Source: Asticcacaulis sp. ZE23SCel15 (GTDB taxonomy: Bacteria; Pseudomonadota; Alphaproteobacteria; Caulobacterales; Caulobacteraceae). Taken from it: a stretch of DNA of 64,000 bases. A program made the position numbers and the translations under genes. The first letter of the stretch is position 1; the number at the start of each line of letters is the position of its first letter. Shown piece by piece: positions 36,150 through 45,384 of the stretch. The notes under the pieces were generated by a model, which saw nothing but the letters and a program-made list of their open reading frames with translations, ran no database searches and was not told the DNA's origin. Location of the stretch: NCBI RefSeq assembly GCF_030505395.1, contig NZ_CP130044.1, positions 2,713,001-2,777,000 on the forward strand. The letters are read 5' to 3'.

Positions 36150-36683
36150 TTATTTTAAGCTTAATCGTGATAGAGCCATAACGGTGTTCCAATTGCGCGC
36201 TGTCGCTGTGACTTTCAGGGTTTTCTCAATCTTTTCAGCGAGTTTTGACGTGCCCAAGCCCGATGGCGTGTGTAAATAAAGGGCGGCATCGGTAAGCGCA
36301 TAGGCTTCGTCTTCTTTTTTTAGCGCACCCAAAACTTCGTGATCGGGGTTAATCGCAAGGCTTTTTAAGCAATAAACGTGGAGTGATTTCGGTATCTGCG
36401 TAGCCTCTTTAAACGGATTGGCGGTTATGATCGCGCTGAAATCATCACGACTTAAAACGTGAATGCCGCATTCAAATCCGAAAGTGTCTTTCACCACATC
36501 CGCAATATCAGTTTCAATTTTAGAGAGGCTGTCGGGGCTTTTGAGAACCACATTGCCACTTTGAATGTAGGTTTCGACGTCTGTGTAGCCAAGGGATTCG
36601 AGGGCTGTTTTTAGCGTTTTCATTGGCATTTTTTTGTGGCCGCCGACATTAATGCCTCGAAAAAGAATGACGAGCGTCTGCAT
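36150..36683 (-). CDS. DUF1697 domain protein
   Basis: A 177-residue cytosolic protein matching the DUF1697 family: TLVILFRGINVGGHKKMPMKTLK at the start, ALESLGYTDVETYIQSGNVVL (about 25-45) and a C-terminal LGTSKLAEKIEKTLKVTATARNWNTV, the family's hallmark T-x-R-N-W-x-T. The biochemical role is unknown. I use the ATG at 36681-36683; a TTG seven codons upstream is possible. The gene is AT-richer than the chromosome around it and may have been acquired. Confidence 0.88.
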   Translation of the reverse strand: MQTLVILFRGINVGGHKKMPMKTLKTALESLGYTDVETYIQSGNVVLKSPDSLSKIETDIADVVKDTFGFECGIHVLSRDDFSAIITANPFKEATQIPKSLHVYCLKSLAINPDHEVLGALKKEDEAYALTDAALYLHTPSGLGTSKLAEKIEKTLKVTATARNWNTVMALSRLSLK

Positions 36684-36795
36684 GATAATGGTTCTCAAGT
36701 TCAATAAAATGAGGGGTTTATTTTAAGGGGTGCGGCATTTAGCCCTACATAAATCGTGGAATTTAACCTAATATTATGGTCAAAGAGAAATGTTT

Positions 36796-36821
36796 CAGCC
36801 CCATGCTCAGTTCTGGGGCTG
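36796..36821 (+). promoter_or_regulatory. Hairpin in the hemA upstream region
   Basis: CAGCCCCA (36796-36803) and TGGGGCTG (36814-36821) form a perfect 8-bp stem with a 10-base loop about 80 bp before hemA. There is no T run after it on the plus strand. A second small stem, GCGCT/AGCGC (36872-36887), ends one base before the hemA Shine-Dalgarno. Both could be regulatory; neither is a recognised riboswitch. Confidence 0.4.
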
Positions 36822-36901
36822 GTCAGACGCGGATTATACCCTTATATGCGCGCCACAAATGCAAGGCGTAAGCGCTGTGTGCAGCGCCGGAGATTGATAT
36901 A

Positions 36902-38125
36902 ATGAACTATAATGCCGCTTTTGAGGTCGCTGTCGAAACCGTCCGTTCGGAAGGTCGGTACCGCGTGTTCGCCAATCTCAAGCGTCATAATGGTCAGTTT
37001 CCGCGCGCGACCTGGGAGCGTCCTGATGGCACGCATCAGGACGTAACGGTCTGGTGTTCCAACGATTATCTCGGCATGGGCCAAAATCCGGTTGTGCTTG
37101 AGGCCATGCATAAGGCCATAGATGAAGCGGGATCTGGTTCGGGCGGCACACGTAATATTTCCGGCACGACCTGGTATCATAATGCACTGGAAGCCGAGTT
37201 GGCTGATCTGCATCAAAAGCAGGCGGCGCTGGTGTTTACTTCAGGTTATGTCGCGAACGAAGCCACGTTGACGACCCTGTATAAAATTTTGCCGGGTCTG
37301 ATCATCTTTTCCGATGCGCTTAATCATGCGTCGATGATCGCCGGTATCCGTAACGGCGGCGGTGAGCGTCATGTCTTCCGGCACAATGATCTGGAGCATC
37401 TGGAAGAACTGCTTAAGGCTGCGCCGGTTAATGCACCAAAGCTGATCGCTTTTGAGTCGGTCTATTCAATGGACGGCGATATTGCCGATATCCACGGCAC
37501 GGTCGCTCTGGCCAAAAAATACGGTGCGCTCACCTATATCGATGAAGTCCATGCGGTCGGTCTTTATGGTCAGCGTGGTGCGGGTGTGGCCGAGCGCGAC
37601 GGCATCATGGATCAGATCGATATTATCGAAGGTACGCTGGGTAAGGCCTTTGGCATGATGGGCGGTTATATCGTCGGATCTGCGGCTATGGTGGACGCCA
37701 TCCGCCTGTGGGCGTCGGGTTTTATCTTCACGACTTCTTTGCCGCCCGCCGTCATGGCCGGAGCCACGGCTTCGGTACGCTGGCTCAAAGAACACAATGA
37801 GCGCCGAGACGCGCATCAGGAGCGCGCACAAACCCTGATGCGCCGCTTCCGTGAAGCCGGGATTCCGGTTCTGCCGTCAGTCAGCCATATCGTGCCGGTT
37901 CTGGTCGGCCATGCCCATCACTGCAAGATGATTTCGGATATGCTGCTCAATGACTTTTCGATCTATGTGCAGCCTATCAACTACCCGACCGTGCCCAAGG
38001 GGACGGAGCGTCTACGCTTTACGCCGTCTCCGGATCACGACGATAAAATGATGGATGAACTGGTGTCGGCCATGGATAAGCTGTGGAGCCACTGCAATGT
38101 GGCGCGTATGCCCGCCGTGGCGTAA
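36902..38125 (+). CDS. hemA: 5-aminolevulinate synthase
   Basis: A 407-residue PLP enzyme that condenses glycine and succinyl-CoA to 5-aminolevulinate, the Shemin-pathway start of haem synthesis in alphaproteobacteria. Features are the N-terminal [44 protein letters not shown] (about 79-91), [10 protein letters not shown] and the Schiff-base lysine in [14 protein letters not shown] (near 248). Length is normal. The start is supported by CGGAG nine bases upstream. Two short hairpins lie in the 200-bp upstream region. Confidence 0.97.
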   Translation: MNYNAAFEVAVETVRSEGRYRVFANLKRHNGQFPRATWERPDGTHQDVTVWCSNDYLGMGQNPVVLEAMHKAIDEAGSGSGGTRNISGTTWYHNALEAELADLHQKQAALVFTSGYVANEATLTTLYKILPGLIIFSDALNHASMIAGIRNGGGERHVFRHNDLEHLEELLKAAPVNAPKLIAFESVYSMDGDIADIHGTVALAKKYGALTYIDEVHAVGLYGQRGAGVAERDGIMDQIDIIEGTLGKAFGMMGGYIVGSAAMVDAIRLWASGFIFTTSLPPAVMAGATASVRWLKEHNERRDAHQERAQTLMRRFREAGIPVLPSVSHIVPVLVGHAHHCKMISDMLLNDFSIYVQPINYPTVPKGTERLRFTPSPDHDDKMMDELVSAMDKLWSHCNVARMPAVA

Positions 38126-38186
38126 GGCTTGAACTTAAGCCTGATTCGCTTTTAATAGACGCGTACGCTGAAATCAGAGTTCGCCC

Positions 38187-38390
38187 ATGTCCGAAGTGCT
38201 GCTGGAATATCATCGCAACGGCGCCTATCTCAAGGTCACGGCTGTCGATCCGGCGACGGGTGAGGAAGTCAGCGCTATGGGACCCGCCAGTAATCCAACG
38301 GCGGTCAAAAGTCTGGCGATTACGAAATTGCAGAACAAACTGGCCGCCCTTCGTCAAGCCCCGCCCGCCAAGCCCGGAAAATTCATTTAA
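38187..38390 (+). CDS. Small conserved protein (DUF6898-like)
   Basis: A 67-residue protein: EVLLEYHRNGAYLKVTAVDPATGEEVSAMGPAS, then a helix with LAITKLQNKLAAL. The pattern fits a small alphaproteobacterial family that I believe is DUF6898 (from memory). It has a beta-rich N-terminal half and one C-terminal helix, without cysteines or membrane segment. Function unknown. It sits between hemA and glyA, 128 bp before the latter. Confidence 0.75.
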   Translation: MSEVLLEYHRNGAYLKVTAVDPATGEEVSAMGPASNPTAVKSLAITKLQNKLAALRQAPPAKPGKFI

Positions 38391-38518
38391 AGCTTTGTAC
38401 TGCAACGCCACATAGGTGGTTTTTTGTCTTGGAATCACCAAGTTTAAGGTTTAACACACGCTTGGTTTCAGGCCGCATGTCGCACAACTGACATACGGCT
38501 GCTTCAGATGACAGGATC

Positions 38519-39829
38519 ATGCCCGTGAACGCTCCCGCCCAGGCCGCATCGTTTATCCCGCAAGGATACTTCAATAATTCGCTCGAACAGTCGGATACGG
38601 CGGTTCTTGAGGCGATCAAGGGCGAGCTTCACCGCCAGCAGCATGAGATTGAACTGATTGCTTCGGAAAATATCGTCTCAAAAGCGGTACTAGAGGCGCA
38701 AGGGTCGGTTTTGACCAACAAATATGCCGAAGGCTACCCCGGTCGCAGATATTATGGTGGCTGTGAGTATGTCGATGAGGTTGAAAAGCTGGCCATTGAG
38801 CGTGCCAAGAAACTGTTCAACTGCGCCTATGCTAATGTGCAGCCGCACTCCGGGGCTCAGGCCAATCAGGCGGTGTTCTTTACCCTGCTTCAACCGGGTG
38901 ACACCTATATGGGTATGGATCTGGCTTGCGGAGGACACCTGACTCACGGTTCTCCGGCCAACCAGTCGGGTAAGTGGTTCAAGGTCATCCCTTACGGGGT
39001 GCGTGAGGATAATCACCTGATTGATATGGATCAGGTCGAAGCGCTGGCCAAGGAACACAAGCCAAAGCTTATCATCGCCGGGGCATCAAACTACAGCCGC
39101 CACATCGACTTCAAGCGTTTCCGTGAGATCGCCGACAGCATCGGGGCCTATCTGTTCGTGGATATGGCACACTATGCCGGTCTGGTGGCGGGTGGCCAGT
39201 ACCCCGATCCATTGCCGCATGCCCATGTGGTGACGACGACGACGCACAAAACCCTGCGCGGGCCACGCGGTGGTATGATCCTGTCCAATGACGAAGCTTT
39301 GGGCAAAAAGATCAATTCGGCGGTATTCCCCGGTCTGCAAGGTGGGCCTCTGATGCACGTTATTGCCGGTAAGGCGGTCGCCTTCGGTGAGGCGTTGCAG
39401 CCCGAATTTAAAGCCTATGCCGCTCAAGTCGTGGCCAATGCCCGCGTGCTGGCTGAGGTTCTGGTCGAACGTGGTCTGGCCATTGTGTCCGGCGGCACCG
39501 ACAGCCATGTCATGTCCGTCGATCTGCGCCCCAAGGGCCAGACGGGTAAGGCGACCGAAGCCGCGCTCGAAGCCGCGGGCATTACTTGTAATAAAAACGG
39601 TATCCCGTTCGATCCGCAGCCGTTCACCATTACATCAGGTGTGCGTTTGGGAACCCCAGCCGGGACAACGCGCGGCTTCCGCGAAGCTGAGTTCCGTGAG
39701 ATCGGTCACCTGATTGCCGATGTGGTTGACGGTATGGCCGCAAACGATGGCCAGCCCGATCCGGCAGTTCAGTCGGTCGTGCTCGAAAAAGTTAAGGCCC
39801 TGACGGCTCGCTTTCCTATTTATGAATAA
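38519..39829 (+). CDS. glyA: Serine hydroxymethyltransferase
   Basis: A 436-residue PLP enzyme that interconverts serine and glycine with tetrahydrofolate, the main source of one-carbon units. Motifs are [30 protein letters not shown] N-terminus, [20 protein letters not shown] (about 61-80), [12 protein letters not shown], and the PLP lysine in [17 protein letters not shown] (near 243). An about 12-residue N-terminal extension precedes the usual start. glyA-nrdR is a common alphaproteobacterial pair that leads into the riboflavin genes. The region 38391-38518 contains no recognisable riboswitch. Confidence 0.97.
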   Translation: MPVNAPAQAASFIPQGYFNNSLEQSDTAVLEAIKGELHRQQHEIELIASENIVSKAVLEAQGSVLTNKYAEGYPGRRYYGGCEYVDEVEKLAIERAKKLFNCAYANVQPHSGAQANQAVFFTLLQPGDTYMGMDLACGGHLTHGSPANQSGKWFKVIPYGVREDNHLIDMDQVEALAKEHKPKLIIAGASNYSRHIDFKRFREIADSIGAYLFVDMAHYAGLVAGGQYPDPLPHAHVVTTTTHKTLRGPRGGMILSNDEALGKKINSAVFPGLQGGPLMHVIAGKAVAFGEALQPEFKAYAAQVVANARVLAEVLVERGLAIVSGGTDSHVMSVDLRPKGQTGKATEAALEAAGITCNKNGIPFDPQPFTITSGVRLGTPAGTTRGFREAEFREIGHLIADVVDGMAANDGQPDPAVQSVVLEKVKALTARFPIYE

Positions 39830-39838
39830 AGGCTAGTC

Positions 39839-40411
39839 ATGCGCTGCCCCTTCTGCGGTAATCCCGAAACCCAGGTAAAAGATTCCCGTCCCAGTGAGGA
39901 TGGGGCAGCCATCCGCCGCCGCCGGTCATGTAATGAATGTGGTGGTCGCTTTACGACCTTTGAGCGGGTGCAACTGCGCGACCTGATGATCGTTAAGCGT
40001 TCTGGTCGGCGCACACCGTTTGACCGGGCCAAGCTTGAGCGATCAATTTCACTGGCGCTTCGCAAGCGACCTGTGGATCAGGAGCGTCTGGACCGTATGG
40101 TATCCGGCATTGTGCGCCAGTTGGAAAGCATGGGCGAAACCGATATCAACTCCGATGTGGTGGGTGAGTTGGTTATGAAGGCCTTGCGCTCGCTCGATGT
40201 CGTGGCCTATGTACGCTACGCGTCGGTCTATCGCGACTTCAAGGAAACCTCTGATTTTGCAAGATTCTTGGGCGACGAGGGGCTTGATCACGATGGTTTT
40301 GAGGTCAGTGTGCCGACGGCCAGCCCGCCGGGGAACCCGACTCTGAAAGACCCGGTTGAGATTAAGCGGGGCTTAGGCGAGCAGGATCTGTCGCCGACCG
40401 ATGATGCCTGA
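39839..40411 (+). CDS. nrdR: Transcriptional repressor NrdR
   Basis: A 190-residue regulator of ribonucleotide reductase genes. The N-terminal zinc ribbon CPFCG (3-7) and CNECGGRF (31-38) precedes an ATP-cone (about 49-139, [19 protein letters not shown]) that senses dATP/ATP. The C-terminal 40 residues are a polar tail longer than in E. coli NrdR (149 residues). The stop overlaps the start of the RibD-domain gene (TGATG). Confidence 0.96.
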   Translation: MRCPFCGNPETQVKDSRPSEDGAAIRRRRSCNECGGRFTTFERVQLRDLMIVKRSGRRTPFDRAKLERSISLALRKRPVDQERLDRMVSGIVRQLESMGETDINSDVVGELVMKALRSLDVVAYVRYASVYRDFKETSDFARFLGDEGLDHDGFEVSVPTASPPGNPTLKDPVEIKRGLGEQDLSPTDDA

Positions 40412-41061
40412 TGGAGCGCCCCTTTATCACCCTTAAGCTGGCGACGACTCTGGATGGCCGCATAGCGACGGCATCTGGCCAAAGCCGCTGGATTACGGGT
40501 GAAGACGCGCGCCGGTGTGTCCATGAGTTGCGGGCAGGGCATGACGCTGTGCTGGTGGGCATAGAAACCGTTATCAAGGATGACCCGGAACTTACAGTGC
40601 GTCTGCAAGGCTATGAAGGCTTTCAGCCGACGCGCATCGTGTTTGATTCCAAAGGCCGCATCCCGCTAAATTCCAAACTGGTGCAGACGGCGCGTGTGAT
40701 CCCGACGTGGGTAGTCACCACCCACGACCTAAATCCTGAAATTCAGGCCGCCGGGGTCAAGGCCATAAAGGTGGCCTCCTTTCATCAGCGCGTTGATATT
40801 CTTCTGGCCATGGAGGCTTTGACGGCTGCGGGTATTGAGCGGCTGTTCATAGAGGGTGGCGGGTTGATTGCCACCGCTTTCATCAAGGCAGGACTGGTTG
40901 ACCGGCTTGAATGGTTTCGCTCCGCCACCATCTTAGGCGGGGACGCGCGGTCAGTTATCGGTTTTCTCAACATTGATGATATTAATGGCATGATCCGGTT
41001 TAATCGTCTTGGGGTTCAGGCCGTTGGCGATGATCTCTGGGAAAGTTACGAGTTAAGCTAA
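40411..41061 (+). CDS. ribD: Stand-alone RibD C-terminal (5-amino-6-ribosylamino-uracil 5'-phosphate reductase) domain
   Basis: A 216-residue protein with only the reductase half of RibD: ITLKLATTLDGRIATASGQSRWITGEDAR (about 6-34), RAGHDAVLVGIETVIKDDPELTVR (about 41-65) and the NADPH/substrate region LFIEGGGLIATAFIKAGLVDRL (about 149-170). In riboflavin synthesis it reduces the ribosyl side chain. The N-terminal zinc deaminase domain of bifunctional RibD is absent, because the gene begins one base inside the nrdR stop. The deaminase must be encoded elsewhere, or this is a paralogue. It heads ribE-ribB-ribH. Confidence 0.88.
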   Translation: MERPFITLKLATTLDGRIATASGQSRWITGEDARRCVHELRAGHDAVLVGIETVIKDDPELTVRLQGYEGFQPTRIVFDSKGRIPLNSKLVQTARVIPTWVVTTHDLNPEIQAAGVKAIKVASFHQRVDILLAMEALTAAGIERLFIEGGGLIATAFIKAGLVDRLEWFRSATILGGDARSVIGFLNIDDINGMIRFNRLGVQAVGDDLWESYELS

Positions 41062-41072
41062 GGCAAAAGTTT

Positions 41073-41663
41073 ATGTTTACGGGTATTATCACCGATATGG
41101 GCGAAGTCGTCGGGGTGGATCGCCATGACGGCGGGGCACGCTTTGAAATCAGAACGGCCTATAACCTGAGTGGCGTTGATCTGGGGGCGTCGATTGCCCA
41201 TTCCGGATGCTGCCTGACCGTGGTGAGTAAAACGGATGACCGTTTTACGGTGGATGTGTCCAATGAGACTCTGTCTCTGACCACTCTGAGCCAATGGGAA
41301 CTGGGGCAAAAAATCAATCTTGAGCGCGCACTGAAAGTAGGGGATGAACTGGGCGGTCACATTGTCGCCGGCCATGTCGACGGCGTGGGTGAGTTAATTA
41401 GCGTAAAATCAGACGGTGACAGCTATCGCCTGAAAATTCGTGTGCCGCGGCCCTTGCATCGCTATATTGCCCCCAAAGGCTCAATTGCGCTGGACGGCAT
41501 ATCGCTGACAGTCAACGAAGTCGAAGATGATGTCTTTGGTGTCAATATCATTCCCCACACCTGGACCTACACGACATTGTCGCAAATCGGTGAGGGGGGT
41601 AAACTAAACCTTGAGATTGATCTCATGGCGCGTTATGCCGCCAGATGGCGTGAGACTGTGTAA
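41073..41663 (+). CDS. ribE: Riboflavin synthase, alpha chain
   Basis: A 196-residue enzyme that dismutates two 6,7-dimethyl-8-ribityllumazine molecules to riboflavin. Two lumazine-binding barrels are visible (MFTGIITDMGEVVGVD, GCCLTVVSK in the first; GHIVAGHVDGVGELIS-type and GISLTVNEVEDDVFGVNIIPHTW in the second, from about residue 98). The catalytic N-terminal M-F-T-G is intact. It follows the RibD-domain gene by 11 bp. Confidence 0.96.
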   Translation: MFTGIITDMGEVVGVDRHDGGARFEIRTAYNLSGVDLGASIAHSGCCLTVVSKTDDRFTVDVSNETLSLTTLSQWELGQKINLERALKVGDELGGHIVAGHVDGVGELISVKSDGDSYRLKIRVPRPLHRYIAPKGSIALDGISLTVNEVEDDVFGVNIIPHTWTYTTLSQIGEGGKLNLEIDLMARYAARWRETV

Positions 41664-41691
41664 CGGTTTTGCGTAGAAGGACTTTGACATT

Positions 41692-42837
41692 ATGACCCTG
41701 CACAGTGCGCAAACGGATCTGACGAATATAGATCACGAAAGCCCCATCTCGCCGATCGAGGATATTCTTGAGGATGCGCGTAACGGCAGGCCCTATATTC
41801 TCGTCGATGCCGAAGATCGTGAAAACGAAGGTGATGTAATCATTCCGGCCCAGATGGCCACGCCTGACATGGTCAACTTCATGGCCCGCCACGCCCGTGG
41901 CCTTATTTGCCTCGCCATTACGCCTGAGCGCGCAAAGCAACTCCGCCTGCCGCCGATGGCCCATGATAACGGCGCGCGCAACGGCACAGCCTTTACCGTG
42001 GCTATCGAGGCCAAGGAAGGCGTCACAACCGGCATATCGGCCCATGATCGCGCCCGCACCATCGCGGTGGCCGTTGATCCCACCAAGGATTCCCAAGATA
42101 TCGTTAGTCCAGGCCATGTGTTTCCGCTGGTCGCGCGTGATGGCGGGGTTTTGGTGCGTGCCGGTCATACCGAAGCGGCGGTAGACATTTCACGCATGGC
42201 CGGACTTAACCCGGCCGGTGTCATTTGCGAAGTCATGAACGATGACGGTACGATGGCGCGCTTGCCGGATCTGGTGAAGTTTGCCCAGCTTCATGGCCTG
42301 AAAATCGGTACGATTGCCGATCTGATCGCGTATCGTCGCCGCACCGAGCGTTTTGTTGAGCGTGTGCTCGAAAAACCATTCCAGAGCCAGTGGGGCGGTA
42401 ATTTCCGACTGTTTGTCTATCGCAATCGGATTGATCAATCTGAGCATATCGCTCTGGTCAAGCACCAGCCTGTGCCGCATCAGGCAACCCTGGTGCGCAT
42501 GCACCAGCTTGATGTCGCCTCAGATGTACTGGGCGGGATCGGTGGTGCCTCAAGGGCAAACCTGATCGAAGCGGCCATGAATGCGCTATCAGAGTTTGAT
42601 GGTCCGTCCGTGATGGTTATGCTGCGTGATCCTGACCCCAAGGTTCTGTCATCCCGGTTTGCCTCTGAGGACCCGGTAGGGCTCGGTGCGCGCGGTCTGC
42701 GTGATTACGGCGTGGGTGCGCAAGTTCTTTTGGATCTTGGCGTTCGTGATATGATTGCCTTGTCATCGTCAAAACCCAAACCGGCAGCTCTGGAAGGTTA
42801 CGGCTTGTCAATCGTTGACTGGCAAAATCTGGCTTGA
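41692..42837 (+). CDS. ribB: DHBP synthase fused to a degenerate GTP cyclohydrolase II domain (RibB-X)
   Basis: A 381-residue protein. Residues about 20-220 are 3,4-dihydroxy-2-butanone-4-phosphate synthase with YILVDAEDRENEGDVIIPA, MARHARGLICLAI, HDRARTI and RAGHTEAAVDISRMAG, all active-site regions intact. Residues about 225-381 align in length and topology with GTP cyclohydrolase II but lack the zinc-binding C-x-x-x-x-x-x-x-x-x-x-C-x-C motif: where H-S-E-C-x-T-G-D is expected there is RMHQLDVASDVLGGIGGASR. The second half is therefore probably not a GTP cyclohydrolase. Similar hybrids called RibBX are known in Proteobacteria. Confidence 0.93.
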   Translation: MTLHSAQTDLTNIDHESPISPIEDILEDARNGRPYILVDAEDRENEGDVIIPAQMATPDMVNFMARHARGLICLAITPERAKQLRLPPMAHDNGARNGTAFTVAIEAKEGVTTGISAHDRARTIAVAVDPTKDSQDIVSPGHVFPLVARDGGVLVRAGHTEAAVDISRMAGLNPAGVICEVMNDDGTMARLPDLVKFAQLHGLKIGTIADLIAYRRRTERFVERVLEKPFQSQWGGNFRLFVYRNRIDQSEHIALVKHQPVPHQATLVRMHQLDVASDVLGGIGGASRANLIEAAMNALSEFDGPSVMVMLRDPDPKVLSSRFASEDPVGLGARGLRDYGVGAQVLLDLGVRDMIALSSSKPKPAALEGYGLSIVDWQNLA

Positions 42838-42881
42838 TTGTCTAACCGGCCGCCTTTGAAATTTAGTTTGAGGAATATCTA

Positions 42882-43355
42882 TTGTCACAAGAACAACCCT
42901 TGCGCATCCTGATCGTCGAAAGCCGGTTTTATGATGATATTTCTGATGAGCTTCTGGCCGGAGCCAAATCCGCGCTCGAAGCCTATGGGGCTGAGTACGA
43001 CGTGGTGACGGTGCCAGGGGCGTTCGAGGTGCCGGCGGCGATCGCCATGGCCGAAGATGCCGCGCATCGTCCAACGGGCCGTTATTACGATGGTTATGTG
43101 GCTCTGGGCTGCGTCATTCGCGGGGATACCACCCACTATGATTATGTCTGCACGGAATCGGCCCGTGGCCTGATGGATCTGTCTATGAACCAGCGTCTGG
43201 CGATTGGTTACGGTATTCTGACGGTCGAAGACGAAGATCAGGCCTGGGTGCGGGCACGACGCTCCGAAGGCGATAAGGGCGGCACGGTGGCCAAGGTTTG
43301 TCTTGATATGATTGCGTTGCGTAAATCCCTGCTGGGCGGTGGCGTTCATGACTGA
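42882..43355 (+). CDS. ribH: 6,7-dimethyl-8-ribityllumazine synthase
   Basis: A 157-residue lumazine synthase that condenses DHBP with the ribityl-aminouracil. Seen are [36 protein letters not shown] (about 46-61), [21 protein letters not shown] (about 71-91) and the [17 protein letters not shown] segment. The start is TTG with GAGG eight bases upstream; no ATG or GTG fits. The last 8 bp overlap nusB. Confidence 0.95.
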   Translation: MSQEQPLRILIVESRFYDDISDELLAGAKSALEAYGAEYDVVTVPGAFEVPAAIAMAEDAAHRPTGRYYDGYVALGCVIRGDTTHYDYVCTESARGLMDLSMNQRLAIGYGILTVEDEDQAWVRARRSEGDKGGTVAKVCLDMIALRKSLLGGGVHD

Positions 43356-43872
43356 GTCCCCTAAGCCACAAAGCCTTAAGGAGGTCATGGAGCACCTCAA
43401 TACAGCTGAAGTTAAGGGCAAAACCCTAAGTGCCCGCGACAAGCAGGCGCGTACTGTGGCGCGACTGGTTCTGGTGCAGGCGCTTTACCAGATGGAGCTG
43501 ACCGGGCAGGGTGTTGAGACCATAGTTCGTGAGTTCTCGGATTTCCGCTTTGATGGCGATCTGGAGGGGGAACCTCTGGGTGAGGGCGACATCGATTTCT
43601 TTTCCGAAGGTCTTCGCACCGTGGTGAAAGAGCAATCAACTATTGATCGTAATATCGCAGAACGCTTGGCGGCGGGCTGGCGGCTGGATCGTATCGACAC
43701 GACTTTGCGGGCCATTCTGCGCTCCGGTGCGTGGGAGCTTGGTTTCCGCAAGGACATCGGCAAGGAAGTCGTGATCAACGAATATGTCGAAATCGCCAAG
43801 GCGTTTTTCGGTGAAACCGAAGCGAAATTCGTCAACGGTGCGCTTGATGGCATTGCGCGCGATGTCAGATGA
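43348..43872 (+). CDS. nusB: Transcription antitermination protein NusB
   Basis: A 174-residue helical RNA-binding protein that, with NusE, supports rRNA antitermination. A polar extension of about 35 residues precedes the NusB fold, which starts at [18 protein letters not shown]; the C-terminal signature [51 protein letters not shown] is strong. The ATG at 43348 overlaps ribH by 8 bp. ribH-nusB-thiL is a classic cluster. Confidence 0.95.
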   Translation: MTESPKPQSLKEVMEHLNTAEVKGKTLSARDKQARTVARLVLVQALYQMELTGQGVETIVREFSDFRFDGDLEGEPLGEGDIDFFSEGLRTVVKEQSTIDRNIAERLAAGWRLDRIDTTLRAILRSGAWELGFRKDIGKEVVINEYVEIAKAFFGETEAKFVNGALDGIARDVR

Positions 43873-44834
43873 CGGATAGTTCCGAATTCAGCGTGATCGA
43901 CAGATTGTTCAGGCCCCTTGCGGGCCTGACGTCTGAGGCGCGCGGATTACGGGATGACGTGGCGGTTTTGCCATCCGATAATACGCACGATCTGGTGGTT
44001 ACGACCGATGCTATGGTCGAGGGGGTGCATTTTTTAAGCACTGATCCGCTCGATAAGGTCGCGCAAAAACTGCTGCGTGTGAACCTGTCTGATCTGTCCG
44101 CCAAGGGCGCGGTGCCTTATGGTTATCAACTATTGACAGCTTGGCCGCGGGGTTTGCCGTTTGAAGCCAAACAAACCTTTGCCAAAGGGCTTAAGGCTGA
44201 TCAGGCGAGGTTCAATGTAGCACTTTTCGGCGGTGATACGGTTTCGACGCCGGGGCCGTTGATGGTCAGTGTGACGATGTTTGGCCGGATAACTAAGGGC
44301 CAGACTGTGGCGCGAGCCGGCGCTAAAGCCGGTGATCGGGTGCTGGTTAGCGGCCCCATCGGTCAGGGCTATCTGGGGCTGAAAGTCTTGCAGGGGGAAT
44401 ATCCGGGGCTTGCGGCTGAATTTAAAGCTGAATTGGTTGACGCTTACCAATTGCCTCAACCGTGTCTTAATATTGCGGACGTGGTAAGGGGCAATGCGCA
44501 TGCCTCAATGGATATTTCAGATGGTTTGGTGGCTGATGCGGCTCATATCGCTCAGGCATCGCGGGTGGATATAGATATTGACCTCAATCGCGTGCCGACG
44601 TCACGTGCAGCGCGTGCGGCCATGGGATTAGGTGCCAGCGTTCTGGATCTGATCAGTGGCGGCGACGACTACCAGATTTTATGTACAGCGTCGGGGAAGC
44701 GCGCCAAAGCCCTGTGTGAAGCGGGTTTTGTCGATATCGGGGAGTGTCGTCCGGCCAGAAGTCAGGGACAGATCACTGTACTGTCAGATGGTAAGCCCGT
44801 TGAAATAGAAAACACCGGCTGGGTGCATAGCTGA
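43869..44834 (+). CDS. thiL: Thiamine-monophosphate kinase
   Basis: A 321-residue kinase that makes thiamine pyrophosphate from thiamine phosphate and ATP. Features are the metal/ATP-binding GLRDDVAVLP (about 27-36), VVTTDAMVEGVHFL, VNLSDLSAKGAVPYGY (about 77-92) and SMDISDGLVADAAHIA (near 217), followed by ISGGDDYQILCTAS. It overlaps nusB by 4 bp (ATGA). Confidence 0.95.
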   Translation: MTDSSEFSVIDRLFRPLAGLTSEARGLRDDVAVLPSDNTHDLVVTTDAMVEGVHFLSTDPLDKVAQKLLRVNLSDLSAKGAVPYGYQLLTAWPRGLPFEAKQTFAKGLKADQARFNVALFGGDTVSTPGPLMVSVTMFGRITKGQTVARAGAKAGDRVLVSGPIGQGYLGLKVLQGEYPGLAAEFKAELVDAYQLPQPCLNIADVVRGNAHASMDISDGLVADAAHIAQASRVDIDIDLNRVPTSRAARAAMGLGASVLDLISGGDDYQILCTASGKRAKALCEAGFVDIGECRPARSQGQITVLSDGKPVEIENTGWVHS

Positions 44835-44871
44835 TCACCAAATTTCAACCTATTTCGGGTTGAATAGTGGC

Positions 44872-45303
44872 ATGCGCATTTCATTTAAAACCCTGTTGAT
44901 TTCGTTTTTGGTCTCCATTTTTCTGCCGCTCTCGATGGCCCATGCGTCGAGTGCGCCTAAAAAGGAAGAAGCCGAGGCCGGGCCGCCATATGTACGTCTG
45001 TCTTCGGTAGCCATACCGGTTTTTGAAAATCAGTCAGTGGTGAACTATATCTTTCTGACGGTACGGCTGAACCTTACCGCCAAGGCTGATGTCAACAAGC
45101 TGCGCGAAAAAGAGCCCTATTTCCGTAATCAACTCATGCAGGCGGCCTATAAGACCTCTTTTGCACTGCCAGATAAAAGCGATACTTTGGATGAGGCGCG
45201 CTTCAAAAAGGTCATGATCGGCGAATTCAGTCAGGTGTCGGGCGCAGGTATGATCCAGAGCATTGAAATTTTAGATCAAAATCCGAAACGCCGCCGCCGC
45301 TAG
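44872..45303 (+). CDS. Secreted protein of unknown function (FliL-like layout)
   Basis: A 143-residue protein with a signal peptide (basic MRISFKTLL, hydrophobic core, cleavage after AHA near residue 25). The mature part, YVRLSSVAIPVFENQSVVNYIFLTVRLNLTA followed by a helix that begins YFRNQLMQAAYKTSF, has the strand-then-helix layout of the periplasmic FliL domain, but similarity is too weak to assign. The tail ends in a run of arginines. The ATG at 44872 is preferred to a TTG at 44860. A strong terminator follows eight bases after the stop, closing the rib-nusB-thiL transcript. Confidence 0.75.
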   Translation: MRISFKTLLISFLVSIFLPLSMAHASSAPKKEEAEAGPPYVRLSSVAIPVFENQSVVNYIFLTVRLNLTAKADVNKLREKEPYFRNQLMQAAYKTSFALPDKSDTLDEARFKKVMIGEFSQVSGAGMIQSIEILDQNPKRRRR

Positions 45304-45309
45304 AGCGCT

Positions 45310-45337
45310 AAAAACCGATCCTTGTGATCGGTTTTTT
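45310..45337 (+). terminator. Rho-independent terminator after the thiL-linked secreted protein
   Basis: AAAAACCGATC and GATCGGTTTTTT pair around CTTGT; the U tract is part of the right arm. It ends the nrdR-rib-nusB-thiL transcription unit. Confidence 0.85.
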
Positions 45338-45384
45338 ATGGTCTTGTGATGGCCTCAATATGGTTGCGTTGCACAATATTCGTC

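Noticed and set aside
38391-38518. SAM or glycine riboswitch upstream of glyA
   Set aside because: No recognisable core or paired stems of known classes; sequence reads as ordinary promoter and leader.
40340-40420. FMN riboswitch before the riboflavin genes
   Set aside because: The RibD-domain gene overlaps nrdR, leaving no leader, and no RFN-like conserved stretch is visible.
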